A stretch of 64,000 nt of DNA from Lucifuga dentata. Taxonomy: Eukaryota > Chordata > Actinopteri > Ophidiiformes > Bythitidae. The stretch lies in the NCBI GenBank assembly GCA_014773175.1, contig VXCM01003401.1, positions 24,757 through 88,756 of the forward strand. Direction: 5' to 3'. Every line of letters begins with the position of its first letter. Positions within the stretch are counted from its first letter, which is position 1. Both the position numbers and the translations under genes were made by a program. Shown here in pieces: positions 1-12,139 of this stretch. The notes under the pieces are model-generated. The model was not told the origin of the DNA, searched no databases, and saw nothing but the letters and a program-made list of their open reading frames with translations.

Positions 1-1219
1 TCGCTTAGATGTGGCTCAGTCTTATATCCTGCATTGGTATTTTTGGTGGCCCACTGTTCTGTCCTCTTTCTATTAAAATGGATGTTCCTGATGTGTTTTC
101 TTCTCTTTCTCTCTCTCTCCTAATAGCCTTTTTAAGATGCCTCATTACTCTATCTTGTATGTATTGGCATCCTTCTGTGTCGGGGCCGGGGCACGCGACC
201 CCTGCATCACAGCCTCATTGAAATTCATTTAAAGGTCATGGACCAGCAACCTGGAGCCACTCTTCTGCCCAGATTGGGCCTCACTTTCAAGGATTGATGG
301 GCTGACACAGCTTGGTGTTAACGTTAACAGTTCTCAGGGTCTCCGGCTTGACTGCACAGGCTTATCAGGCAGCGCTTCATCAAGGCCTGGCTGGCTGTGA
401 GACGCAGTGCAAAGGAAATTGAAGAGCTTGACTGCAGACAAAAAGGCCTAATGTAAATCAAGAGGAAATCATCATGTAGAGGGGACTGAAGGAGCAGCAG
501 CGATTATTATCAGAGGAATGGTGAAAGGAAGAAGCTTGGAGGGGAGATATTGTTATGACAATGCAGTCGCACAACTTTGTGAAATGAGCCTGAAATATGA
601 AAGGCAGATGACATGTTGTTTACACAAAGACTGCGAACATTACGTTCTTCACCACAAATTGGGTCTCATAACGGTAACAGAACTCGACACATGATTTCTG
701 CCTGTTAGGCACATAAAAAGGACAAATAATTGTGATGTTTTGGCATATAAACCACTTGGTATAAATTCACGTAAAGGCTTTTGTTACCAATAAATAGGAT
801 AAACTTGCACTACACTAACACCGTATGGAGCCCGGATATAGGGGAGGTTTCTTAAAGATTTGGTAAAATAAAAACCTAGAAACTGCAGGAAACCATACAA
901 AAGCGCGCCTGTATGACGTAATCTGAGATGATCTCCAGTCAAACTGCAGTACGGTCCATGTAGAGTCAGACAGACAGGTTTTGTGTCATTCTTGCATCAT
1001 TATCTGTGAGCAGCAGAGGATCTTGGTATGACAGCGAATGGTCTAACAGGCCAGCCTGGTCTGAGAATACAGACTACTTTTTAAAAATTTGACTCCAACT
1101 TTCCTGTAGATGTCAAGACAGGTGACAACTTCTAACAATGGTCACAACGGTTGATCTGGCAGTACATGACAATGTATTAAAAAGGTTCACTTTGATGGCA
1201 AAAACATTACATAAAACAG
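1..1219. other. non-repetitive stretch, no gene seen
   Basis: I see no exon, RNA gene or recognised repeat here. The segment at about 180-470 is richer in GC and free of the window's repeat families. It could be a conserved non-coding element, but that cannot be judged without comparison to other species. Confidence 0.5.
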
Positions 1220-1476
1220 TTAAATGACAATGACGATTTTGCATTTTTGAGCCTAATATACTGTAGACAACCTGAACACATATTACGTTACTGAAAACCA
1301 TTTCCAGAAATAATCTACTGGAGCAGTAGATTTTAGATTTTTTTTTTTTTTTTTTTTTTGTTCTCCTACCTTACAGACTGCCATTGGTTTCAGGTCATTC
1401 CAGTACGCTATAAAAATCAACTTGTAGAAACTTGAAATATGATTGAGATAAGTAACCCATCACAGCTAACACTATG

Positions 1477-2185
1477 GCTACGCTCACAATAGAGGCCTTA
1501 ATGCTCAATTCTGATTTTTTAATCAGATCTGATCTTTTTGCGTTGATGGTTCACATTCATGTTTGTAAGTAACCAGCACCATACAAGAATAACAATAACC
1601 ATCAGCATAGAGACAGGTGTGGGTATGAGGGCGGAGCCAGCTATGGTGGGACCGCCATGTTCACAAGTTCACAGAGGAACAGTTCACTGAAAACTTTAGG
1701 ATGTCTCAATATATATCCAACTAATTTAAAACTTCTTCATCTCTCTGCTGACCCCCGTCGCTGCTGTTGCTCTCCTCCATATTTATTTTTACTGGGCTGT
1801 TATGAGGCACCGACAGTGAATGAGGACAACATGTGATGTGTGCAGAGAAGTAAGACGTTAAAAACAAACAAACAAAAAAAAAAAAAAAAAANAAAAAAAA
1901 AAAAAAAACACATGAATTCCGATCTGACCAGTCAGACAGTGGTCGCATAGCCAGAGATTGGATATGGATCAGATCCAGGACCACATATGCAAGTGACCAG
2001 ATCCAATATGAAAACATCAGATCTGGTTTGTTCACACTGCTGTGAAAAAAATCAGATCTGAGTCACATGGAGGCAANAACATCAGATCTGGTTTGTTCAC
2101 ACTGCTGTGAAAAAAATCAGATCTGAGTCACATGGAGGCAAAACAATCAGATATGGGCCACTATAGTGTGTAATGTGAACGTAGC
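1477..2185. mobile_element. DNA transposon (GCTACG ends) nested in family A copy
   Basis: The ends are inverted: GCTACGCTCACA on the left and GTGAACGTAGC on the right. Subterminal motifs built on ATCAGATCTGAT occur on both sides. The host A element has CTATG immediately before (1472-1476) and after (2186-2190), which fits a 5-bp target duplication. An alternative reading with GGCTACG ends and a 3-bp TAT duplication would suit a PIF/Harbinger element. No transposase is visible, so it is non-autonomous. About 65 bp of its length is an assembly duplication at the N at 2077. Confidence 0.75.
2013..2141. other. assembly gap with duplicated 64-bp flanks (N at 2077)
   Basis: The 64 bases before the N (2013-2076) are repeated exactly after it (2078-2141). 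This is how two unmerged, overlapping contig ends look, so the tandem copy is probably not real. Confidence 0.9.
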
Positions 2186-2502
2186 CTATGTCTATTAGTT
2201 TTTGTTTTTTTTTGAAGTAACTTTAACCAATCCAACAGAAGCTGCACGTAAGACAATGTATGTCTCTGCCAGGGAGTATAGTCTAACATTAAAAACAACC
2301 ATGCCTTCTATAGTTGGACATGTTTTTTTTTTAGCAGGCAAAACATTGAATTTTAAGTTGGCTTGAAATTTGATTTTGAAAGATGAGGGCAGTTGGACAA
2401 AATAACATAAGTACTAAAATGCAGCTTTATCTTTTGGGAAATGTTTTTCAGCAACGTCGAAACGTGGCTTAAACATGAAAAATTGGCTGTTTCATCTTTT
2501 AA

Positions 2503-5500
2503 ACCACCAGCGAGAGAGGACAGTCAAACTCTGATTTTGTTATTGAATCTAAGTCAAAAGCAAATGCAGTCCGACCTCCACACTCTGTTCTGTCTTCTTC
2601 ATGCAATCCTTTCTTTAGGAGAAAACAAAGGTCTCTTTCATGCATGGATCGCACACATTGTTCATTCAGACTGACATTACCTTCAATATTAAGAGACCAT
2701 GGAGGCTCATTGTTCGGTTTACCAGAATCAACTTTTAGAGGAAGGGAACAGCAGGAATAAATGTCTTACATGGTTGCTTTTTCCATATCATGTCTATCCT
2801 TCAATGAACCGAGAAGAGACGATTGTTCCTCTTGGGATTTCAGACTGGAGTTGTGGGTCTTTAGGTTGTTGCTGGCTCTTGGCAAGGTGCTGCTTTGCCC
2901 CTTGAATTTTCCTGCATGTACTTTGCCTTTGTATGAAGCTCTGCAGCATTTCCTGAGAACTCATAGCCTCAATGCTGAGGGTGTCTAGAGGCACAGGCTG
3001 TGTTTGAGGCCAGTGTCGACCTGCAGTCAAGGCCACTTTCTAAAAGCCAGGCAGGAGAAACATGTTGATAGGCAGACATATTCCTGCTTTAGAATTTTGA
3101 GCTGACAGAAGGGCAATCCGAGAAACTCTCATTTGAAAAAAGTGAGCCTGAAAATATTTATTACCAGGTTTTCAGAGTGCAGGAGAGATACTTTGTGTGT
3201 GTGTGTGACCACTCTTCTTGCACCCCGTGGGAGTACGGAACTTGTCAAACCATGTAAAACTCAAAAGTCTTGACATGACAGAGCCGCAGTGAATCATGGG
3301 GTCTTTGAAATCATTAACAGACAATAGCTTGGAGAGCATAATGCCACTCAAACCTCCCCAGTGCTCCCGATACTTCAAATTTGAAAATCTCTATAGAAGT
3401 AAGACGTTTGACTAAAAAAAAAAAAAAAAAAANAAAAAAAAAAAAAAAAAAATGGAGACAAAAATAAATTGGAAAAGGTCAGGTACAGGGCAGTATGTTC
3501 ATTAATTCACCATATTATAGCCTATAGTACAATGAACTGACAACCAGGGGTACTTAAGTACTTACAGATCCACTTACTAAACTTCCACGGCATTGTAGGT
3601 CCAGAAAGGATGGATTATATGACTGATATTTAAATTCCTCAGAACTGAGACCCAACCCACGACCTGAATCAGGGCAGGTCCAAATTATATTCAGTCTAAT
3701 TGGGTCGGGTGCTGTAATACTGCCTTGGCTCTCAGGTCTGTGTGTCAATATGTCTCATACCTGAATGGATCCAAGCAGGCTCAAGTGGATTCCTTATTAG
3801 CTCTGATCACACCGTGTGTCATCGTAAAACCCCACAGGAGAAAATGTGGTTTTTGAGGTGAGATGTGCAGAAGTGCAGGAAAAAATGGAGGCATTCTCAG
3901 CTGACGTGAGAAACGAGTTGAAAAAATAAAAGTTGCTTGTTAATTGGTGCCTGTTTGGTTCAGTCTTTTTTGGATCGGGTCAAATTATTCACAGGTCTAT
4001 TTCAGAGACCTACCTTGAGTTCCTTTCGACTAGTGTCTCTTTATTCTTTTGAATTAATTCATTCATGTTGGATACGGTTGGTTTATTTTGGTTCGGTTCC
4101 AAAATGTTGGACCTGTGAAGACCTCTTCCCGCAGAGATTTAAGTGTTCATTAGTGAATTTGCTGAGTTCCTCAGTGTGTTCATAGATGAACACGACTCAC
4201 AGCTGCATGTTGAACAAACAGGATAAAAATGCGAAAGGCAACTTCACATTTCTCAGTGTACATTTCTGTAAACAGTTTTTGCTGCCAGCCTTTCTATGTG
4301 TCGGTTTGGGACGTGCCATTTCACTTTCTCAAACTGAAAGATAACAGCTGAGAAGACGTGATAAACTGTCACTGGTTTTGCATTTAAAACCTAAAAAACA
4401 AACAAAAAACAGTCCAGATTAATTTATATTTTGGTCCAGATTTGGATCTGAGTCCACATATTGAGCATGTTGGCTATAGAGTGTGATCATTTGTCGGAGT
4501 GTGATCTTACAGATGCTTAAAGATTTTAAAAAAGCAAACACAGATGAAACATCTCACACAGCTGTAGCATTGATCATCATTTTAGAGCATCACTAAAGCC
4601 ACAGTGTAGCATTTTAGATCCGCATACAGTATCTACTTTCATCTGTTTGGCTATCTGCAGTCCACCGACAGTCGAGCAGTAAATCTGTTAACTTTCTCAT
4701 GCCAGCAGACTTGTATCGCCACGATTCTTCCATTCCACTGAGTTAGCTTTGCTCTATAAGCACCTTGGATGACCCGCGTGTATTTATTGGGCCCAGTAAA
4801 TACTTCAAAGTGGTTTTCCCAATACCTGCTTGTGCTGGGATGGAATGGAGACTTTTATTGACTTTCCCCTGCCAGCATGAAGGCACTCCACCTCCCACCA
4901 CAGTCTCTCCAGCCTCTGCAGGATGTCTCTCTATCCTCAAACTGCATTGCTAAAAAGCCTATCAGAGCCTCTCTGTGTGTGTCTGTGTGTGCAAATGCAT
5001 GAACGTCTGCTTCCTGATGATTGAGAAATGCATTAGAGGTCCCTCTCGCATGGCCCGCATCTCTCGCTCTCTCTTAGCACTAAATGCCGCCGCAGCAAAA
5101 AAAAGAAAGGTCACTCAGGATTAAAAGTCATTTAGCTGAATGAATTGAACTTACAGCTGCAGAAACACAGCCCTCGGCTCATGCATCTTCTCACATACCT
5201 AAGGAACAGAGGAGGGGAAATATCCATATTGTAATCCATTCCAGGAATGTATGCCGCTCCTGTTCACTGACTCTCTTCACACACACACACACACTCAACA
5301 CCAGAGCAGCTGCATTGTTCATACTTGGTAGCGAGACAGGCCCGTATGTTTTATGCCCTATCATTGTGCAAGGCCAGTAATATCCAGAGAGACTGCGGCG
5401 AGTCATACTTTCTGGAGGTTCACCCCTCTGAGTGGAATTTAAATGGCAGCGCTGCAATGCTGCCGTCCTTGGGATGCTGACAGCGCTGCTTTTATTGATG

Positions 5501-8219
5501 GCAGGTAAAAGTTAAAACATCTATCATAAATCTTTAGCGGGTCACTTATATTAGACACATTTACGTTTCCTGGGCCATCTAAAGACAAGCGCTTCCTGTG
5601 TTTTCTTTCATTGTGGACTTACCCAGGGAACGTTTGCTGAGGATGCATGTTTTTATTGGGTTTTGTTTTTTTTTTTCCTGAACGTTTATCCATTCACACT
5701 GGCTGCTGTATAAAATGAGTAGCTCCACTCAAGAGTTACATTCCTTCCAGATTTCGTCATCTTGCGTATAATAAGCTTAACAAGCAAGACTTAAACCTGT
5801 AATAAGTGATATTTTCAACGTAAACATCGGATCAAATGGTTTGCTGTAATGTGAGTGGGTTGCTTGTAGATTTCAGTCTCTTTCAGCTCATTATTTTGCT
5901 TTTCCAGCCCAAAAGAACGTAGAATAATTCCTCCTCTGTTCTCACCAGCCTTGATATAAAACTATAGGCATCTGTTTTCAGCAAATAAGCTGTGATAAAT
6001 TCATTGTATGCAACCTGTCCGGTATCAAACGACAGACGAAGTTAACAAGAGGCTGTGAAGAAAGTCGAGGATCTAACGAGCTAAGACTCTGATATTTTCC
6101 TCAGAAGTTGCTAGAGACCAGAACATGGAAATCTTGCAAAGTTCCAAGCAGTTAAGGGCTGCATATTGCTTTTTCATGCATGTATTGTAGATTTCGATGC
6201 TGCTTCCACGCCTACTCTTCCGCAATCAACATCCATGTTTAAGTGCTTTGTATGAACATGTCAGTGAAGTGCACTCCTCAGCCCCGGTGTGATCTCAGCA
6301 TGAGGAAGATGAGGAGGTGGCGAAGACGTTCAGCTGTCACAGCTAAGCCCAGATTTCTATGGATGAAACTCTGACTCACTGATGTTTATGAGACGGTTTT
6401 GTTTTTCACCGTTAAGCTTTAATTCTTCTGTTCCTCTGCATGCAAAAGAGTCACTGTCTGACCGTCCAGGATTTATTTGGCCGATTTTGTGAAGATGAAA
6501 GTTGTGAGTCATTCAATTTTCAGTGGAAAAAACGGCTTTTCCCTCATTTTTATTAGCATGTAAGAAAGTAATAAGAAAAATTGCCATGTTTTCAAAATAC
6601 AAGCCCCATATAATCTGTAGTAATTGTTGTGAGTGGAGATGTCTTAGATGAGACTCTTCGATCCACATTTATGATTTGCTGATTAAATTGATGCATTTTT
6701 TTTGTTTTTTTTTACTTTATAGGCTGTACTGAAAAAAAATTCTAAACACGACAAGCATAAATCTAGACATTTATGCCAACACTGGCAATTTGCTAAAAAA
6801 AAAAAAAAAAAAANAAAAAAAAAAAAAAAAAAACAAAAACTGAAAAAAATCTGGACAAGAAGAAACTGTAAAAATAATTAATTAAAATTTTCTCAGATCT
6901 TGTAGGGGGAAAATCTCAAACCATTTGATTCTAAAATGTTTGGGATTTTTTTTTTTTTTTTNAAAAAAAAAAAAAATATATATTTTTCACTTCATTCAAA
7001 AAATCCACCCACATTTCATTGTCGCATGATCTATTTTTGATCGAGTTTTTGACACTCGCTCTGTAAAACTTTGATGTTTAGCCGTTTCTGAAGCCTCCTT
7101 TGTCAAATGAATTTCAGAGAACCAAATTTTCTATCTTGTCTACTGAAGGATTTCCTTTTGTTTTTCTATAGCTGATAAATGACATCTAAATTTAATTAAA
7201 GTCAAATCAGAAAAATAACTCCGGAGGATAAAGCAAAGGCAGATGCTTGAGCTTTGTGTGCTGAAGCTGACTGTCAGACCTGTGAACGCTCTGGATTAAT
7301 TAAGTCGTTCTGTCCTCTCCCCTGCTGAAAATTTCTCACCCAGGCTTTGTCATCTCATCATGCATGTTTCCCCCCTTTTCCTCCTCTGTGAGGGACGGTG
7401 GCTCTCTGACTCCTGTCCTCCTCTTATCTCCGTCTTCCTGGCGGCGTGGGCCTCCCCTGCCACTCATTGTCACAGTGGACACATTGGCTCCGTCAAACAG
7501 ACGCTGTCAGCCGCAGCGTTTGAAGTGACAAATGATGATCATGCAGTGTTGCAGAGATCTCAGTGGAGGGGGGAAAGGTCTTCGCCTTGCTGCTTCTTCT
7601 GCTAACATCAGACAGAAAGGTGTCACCCACAATGCTTCACCACCAATCACTAGTGAACTTTGATCTTGGTTTAAAAAAAAAATAATCTCCTCTCAGCATC
7701 AGGCCTGATGAGAGAGATGCTGGCGTGCTCTGCTTTATGGAGGAAAAACACCTGCAAGTATTTGTAGGATAACTCACAGCTACCGAATAAAGTTTGATAT
7801 CATTTATTACTTTTAATCTCGCGGTTTAGCCTCAGGCTCAAACAACGGCACTCTGGTGAAATTCACGTCGTTAAAAAAAAAAAAAAAAAANTAAAAAAAA
7901 AAAAAAAAAGTGAAGAAAAAAGGAAGCTGCGACTGTCTGAGTTTGAAATAAGATTCTTGTTAAAGCCTCTGGGACGCGAGTAAACCTCAGCCGGACTTTC
8001 TTCCCATGTAGGACACGTTTCCAATGTGCTCACGACTTCACCAAGTCAATTCCAGTTATTTTTAACTGCAGCAGGATCCAGGATCAAAATAGTAAAGTCA
8101 CTGTCCACACCAGGGATTAACCCAGGCGATATTTTTCACTGTCACCTCAGCTTTGTTTCACACTCACGTGCAGCTGCAGTGTAAACAAACAAACAAAAAA
8201 ACAGGGTGCTAGAGAGCCC
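2503..8219. other. long stretch without gene or family A copies
   Basis: No exon with coding features was found. The stretch holds short GT/CA tracts (3191-3207, 5277-5294), several A/T homopolymers broken by N (3433, 6814, 6962, 7891) and otherwise unassigned sequence. A GC-richer patch at about 7360-7600 is open for 81 codons on the plus strand, but its translation shows no domain. A possible degraded repeat with gggtcgggt-type motifs lies at 3550-4130. Confidence 0.45.
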
Positions 8220-8650
8220 ATACCTCCATCAAGGCCCAATGGTCCACACTTCATTTCTCTGAAATCAGATGTCAAAAAAGATTCATCATGCAAATGTATT
8301 CTGCAGTGGTTCTGCAGACATCACTTTCTTTTGGGTCCATATCTATAACTGTTCAAAACATGCCAAAACTGTTTCATATTGCTGAATCAGCATAATTTCA
8401 GCTATACATCTGTATTTGTTGCATGTTTCTGACTTTATTTGTTAATGAACAGCAAACACCTTCTCAGTATATATTGTAATCCACCAGATCTGCATTAGTA
8501 TCAGGATCTGGGCTAAATTGCATGTTGATAGTCCATCACAGGATACACGTCTGAATTTTTTTTCTGTATTATTGGTGTCTTAAGTTTAGGGAAATAGGCA
8601 AAAATGTGGTAAAGCGTGCTGTTGCTAGACAACAATGGACTGATTTGTCG
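8220..8650. mobile_element. LINE 3'-region-like fragment
   Basis: The segment aligns by eye with 38590-38900: both carry tctataac...aactgtt, aatcagcata, a variant of ccagatctg...atatcaggatctgggct, and ggatacac...ctgaattt. The 38590 copy runs on into an ending of the type gagctatcgcgctgacagac, which is typical of RTE-like LINE 3' untranslated regions in fish. I therefore call both copies of one non-LTR repeat. The family name is not certain and no reverse transcriptase is present. Confidence 0.5.
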
Positions 8651-8710
8651 AGTTTTACTTTGAGCTTGGACTAAAATATAAAGACATTCAGTTGGTGCTT
8701 GGTTCTAGGC

Positions 8711-9241
8711 CAGGGGTACTCAAATACAAATCTTAAAGGTTCACAAAGAAAATTTTCAATAAGACAAAAGTCTGTTTGTTGGGATCCTAATTTTTACCAG
8801 GAATTTAAGGTGTCGAGAGGGGGAGGTGGGGGATGNGGGGAGGGGTGCTAATGAAGCTACCTGCACTGTCAATTGTCATTCTGCACTGTCACTATCAATG
8901 AGCCCAACACAGTGCCAACACATCGTCATCATGGAGATGACAGGACGCTGAATGTGATTGGACCAAATCAAAGCAGAGTAGACATTCTCACACAGATAGT
9001 GGAGCAGTCGGACATTCGGTTTCACTTTCTCCACTNCAAAGCAGAGTAGACATTCTCACACAGATAGTGGAGCAGTCGGACATTCGGTTTCACTTTCTCC
9101 ACTGCAGAGAATTTTGACTCATTGCATTGCAGCGATGTCTTGCAGATAATAAATAATATGAAACGTAGAATTTGCTCAGAGTCCGGAGACAGTTGTGGTT
9201 TGGTCCGGATTCGGACCAGATCTGGAGTTTGTGGATGACTG
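8711..9241. mobile_element. hAT-like non-autonomous element, family E copy 1
   Basis: It begins CAGGGGTACTCAAATAC, a classic hAT terminal sequence, and ends in a degraded copy finishing ...GACTG. The flanking 8-mers ttctaggc (8703-8710) and gtcgaggc (9242-9249) match at six of eight positions, as expected for an old 8-bp hAT target duplication. It shares the body sequence aaatcttaaaggt(t/c)cacaaagaa with copies at 44253 and 59122. About 68 bp of its length is an assembly duplication at 9036. No transposase is visible. Confidence 0.75.
8969..9103. other. assembly gap with duplicated 67-bp flanks (N at 9036)
   Basis: Bases 8969-9035 recur exactly at 9037-9103. The pattern matches five other single-N joins in the window and is best read as an unmerged contig overlap inside the hAT copy. 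Confidence 0.9.
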
Positions 9242-9317
9242 GTCGAGGCATAACCTTGTTTATGTTTAGTATTTGTGCTTGAAGAATGACCTGAAAGTAT
9301 ATGGTCACTTGGGTTAT

Positions 9318-9385
9318 ACTTTTGCAAGATCTTGCAAAACTTCTGTGATCTCGTAAAAGTTTATGCGTTATCTCGCAAAAGGACT
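9318..9385. repeat. degenerate short tandem repeat (tctcgcaaaag-like)
   Basis: Three imperfect units related to gatctcgcaaaag follow one another (gatcttgcaaaac, gatctcgtaaaag, tatctcgcaaaag). This looks like a small decayed minisatellite just outside the hAT copy. Confidence 0.5.
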
Positions 9386-10594
9386 CATTTTTTTTCCTTC
9401 AACTAATATTTTTGACCCCTCCCATGCCCCTTTAGGGGCTCGGTACCTCTCAGGATATTATGAGCAGGTTTTCAGGTTAGTTCGGCTTTAGCATGAGGCA
9501 GGAAGCCAGAATGGAGCTCTGTTTGTTTCTGCCTTGTTGGGTGGGTCGGATCGCCTCGGTGGCACAGAATTAATGACACGTAGAAATATGATGATTTATT
9601 TTTAGCAATATACTTTAGCAATTTAACTTCCCTTTGTCACTGTCATGAAAATGTCAAAGTTAGCCAAGTAATTACCAATGGCAGAATACAATCTGTTGCT
9701 GATAAGGTAAAAAACAACTCTGGCATTCCAATGAGCTAAAGAATACGTACACAACCACGCATTCAATCATCGCTATTGTTCCCTTCTGCCACATTAACAT
9801 GATTTTGTATTCATAAGCGAATCAAGGAGATGCCTGCCGCACAAATGGACCTGCCCAGAAAATTAAGAACACTGGCTTCACTATAATCTGTTGTAGCTTT
9901 GTTATATCAATTTTGGAATCTGCCACAATTTAGCTCAGCCAACATTTCAAATCCAAAGCTTTAATTACTGAAGTAACACATGGAGTAAAGCTTGTTTTAT
10001 ACCTGCATGAGGCTGCTTATTGGAAAACGGATAAATATAATTCCAATCTGGCTCCATCTGGTAGGGGGAAAATACAATAGAAATGATTCCCATTCAGAAA
10101 GGCTTGCGTTACTGTGCCAGCTGATTCGCTTTCCTGCTAAGTGATTGTCAAACACTGTGTTTTTTATTTTATTTTTTTTGTTTTTTATTTTATTTTTTTT
10201 TATTTTTTTATATTTTAAGGGTGCTACATATATTCAGCAAACAGATGAAGAGGAGTAATATTCCCCTCTTCGGGTCTTTCAGCATGTAAAGCAGCAGCAC
10301 TTATTACACATTAACAAAAAATAGCAGGTGAGCTTTAGGGAAAAGAGTTTTAACGAGAACATCTCATCTAGGCAGCTAATCTCATCGTTCACACTAGACT
10401 TCATGTCTTATTTCCCCAAACCATTTCCTCGTTGACTTAATTTAGACGCACTACCTCAGGTAAAATATTCAAAGTATATCATTCTTAATTTCTTTCAATC
10501 TTGTTTCCACATTTTAGAAACGTACCGTGTTTTCCTGAGGGAGGAGATAATGAAGTGCTGTTGTGTCAGGTCTCAGTATTTGTGTGACTTTTAC
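9386..10594. other. mostly unique sequence, no gene seen
   Basis: About 9640-10080 is free of the window's repeat families and has mixed composition, so it is a candidate conserved non-coding segment. A T-rich low-complexity tract lies at 10159-10217. No exon features were found. Confidence 0.4.
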
Positions 10595-10757
10595 TTAAAG
10601 GACCATATTGGTGATTTTGCATGTTTAAGCCCAATAAAAACTACTCACATACATGTTATGTTACTGCCAACCACTTTTCAAAACATACAACCGTATTTTA
10701 GTTTTCCTCTTATTTTGCCAAAGACCTTAGTCTTTCATAATAAAATGTTCAGGTGAT

Positions 10758-10889
10758 CTATCCATCCATCCATCTTCCATACCTGCTTATCTGAATCAGG
10801 GTCACGGGCAGGCTGGAGCCGATCCCAGTGGTCATTGGGGCGAGAGGTGGGGGTACATCCTGGACAGGCCGCCAGCCTGTCAGAGGCTG

Positions 10890-10924
<35 letters not shown>

Positions 10925-11046
10925 CAAAACCCATTCACAGCTACGCTCAATTTAGAATTTCCAATTCACCTGATCTGCATGTCTTTGGAGGTGGGAGGAA
11001 ACCGGAGCACCTGGAGGAAACCCACGCAGACACGGGGAGAACATGG
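10758..11046 (-). mobile_element. LINE 3' end with GGAT tail, nested in family A
   Basis: Read on the minus strand it starts near CATGTTCTCCCCGTG, runs through the widespread fish LINE segment containing ggtttcctcc, a (TG)n tract and ggctccagcc, and ends in (GGAT)n. A perfect 9-bp target duplication tcaggtgat flanks it (10749-10757 and 11047-11055), which is what target-primed insertion leaves. It is a 5'-truncated non-LTR retrotransposon copy, or a SINE sharing that tail. The clade (L2, CR1 or Rex1-like) cannot be fixed from this piece. Minus-strand open frames here are not genes. Confidence 0.82.
10891..10926. repeat. (CA)n microsatellite inside the LINE fragment
   Basis: A CA tract, interrupted once by cg, sits at the point where this LINE family usually carries a TG/CA run. 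Confidence 0.9.
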
Positions 11047-11093
11047 TCAGGTGATACACCCATCTTAAAATTCAGTGTTTTGCCTCTTAACAC

Positions 11094-11758
11094 TAGGGAT
11101 GAGCAAGTATACCATTATCCATACCTGTATCCGTATCCGTACTCAGATGGGCAGGGCTTAGATTGTTACTCTGGTTTTATTATTATTGTTTTTTAATGAA
11201 GTGATGGTGTGAAGACAGTAGAGTGTACTAGGTTACAGTTGGCTAGGAACACGATGTACTGTATGTTTTGTGATTTCAGGTGAGTGACAATGTTTAAATG
11301 TGCACAAAATTGCAATTAGTACAGTGGATGTATAAGAATTGCTAGCTAACTGGCTAGTTAGCCTAGAAGCTACAAGAAGCTAGTAGAAGCTAGTAGAAAT
11401 GTGCATTTGTATAAGTATCTTGCGTGTGAATGTCCACAGTAAATGAATGTGTGTTTGTTTAGCTGTGGACTGAGAATAATGTTGAGCTGAATCTGATAAT
11501 AGCAACTGTAGCTAATAGATGCTACTATGCTAGTGTGGACAAAGTGGCTGTGGGTCATGTGGAGCAGCAGCGCTGTGTAGAGAGAAGCTCTGTGATTGGC
11601 TGCCTGGACGATCATGCAACCATGTGGACACAGCGCTAGTAAGCTCTACTCAATGAGATTTTCCTTCATGAGTATGGATTTTACTTGGATGGTACTCGTG
11701 CTCGTAAAAAGTATCCATAACGGATACTCATTTCATCCGAGTACTCGGCTCATCCCTA
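11094..11758. mobile_element. hAT-type element (TAGGGATGAGC ends), nested in family A
   Basis: The termini are TAGGGATGAGC and GCTCATCCCTA, with imperfect inverted similarity extending inward through gagtactc/gtatccat motifs. The flanks cttaacac (11086-11093) and gttaacac (11759-11766) match at seven of eight positions, consistent with the 8-bp duplication of hAT elements. A short internal tandem tract of gaagctagta units lies at about 11364-11396. It has no recognisable transposase and is non-autonomous. Confidence 0.83.
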
Positions 11759-12139
11759 GTTAACACATACTTCCGAACATAGAAGGCACAGTCAGTTTGA
11801 ATTTGTCTGTAAACGCTGTTTGCCTCCTGGGACTATATTCTCTGGCGGAGACATACATTTTCTTCTGTAGCTCCATGTTGGATCAGTTAAATAAAGTTAC
11901 TTAGAATCACTGTGATGGATTACATATCTCAAACGTGTTTCAAGTCTCAACAAGCTGATTTTAGTAGTGTACTGGAATAAACAAACTAATGACAGCCTGG
12001 AAGGTAGGAAAAAAAATCTAAAATTTACCACTCCAGTAGTATATTTCGGGAAACAGTTGTATATGTTGGGCTAAAACACGCAAGATCGCTGTTTAATGCG
12101 TTACTCAGATTCAGAAATGAGCTGCTGATGTCCCTTTAA

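Larger units (their letters stand above)
1220..2502 (+). mobile_element. family A (subfamily A1) TTAA inverted-repeat element, interrupted
   Basis: The copy starts with TTAA followed by a degraded terminal repeat (gattttgcatttttgagcc at about 1234) and ends with ggcttaaacatg...cttttaa at 2465-2502. The internal family marker ctaccttacagactgcc lies near 1366, and the marker for the other half (gacaatgtatgtctctgcc) near 2254. A second transposon at 1477-2185 splits it; removing that gives a copy of about 570 bp, the normal length. It has no coding capacity and must have been moved by a transposase encoded elsewhere. A 23-T run occupies 1337-1359 in its internal A/T tract. Confidence 0.85.
10595..12139 (-). 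mobile_element. family A (A1) element carrying two nested insertions
   Basis: The left end is TTAAAGGACCATATTGGTG at 10595 and the right end ...gtccctttaa at 12136-12139. The internal marker gggactatattctctggcgg is near 11831 and agcctggaaggtagg near 11994, which fixes the minus orientation. It is split by a LINE 3' end (10758-11046) and a hAT element (11094-11758). A further 35-40 bp of extra sequence precedes the right terminus. Without insertions it is about 590 bp, a full copy. Confidence 0.88.

Noticed and set aside
2013..2141. Apparent 64-bp tandem duplication
   Set aside because: It is centred exactly on an N, like five others; best explained as an assembly overlap.
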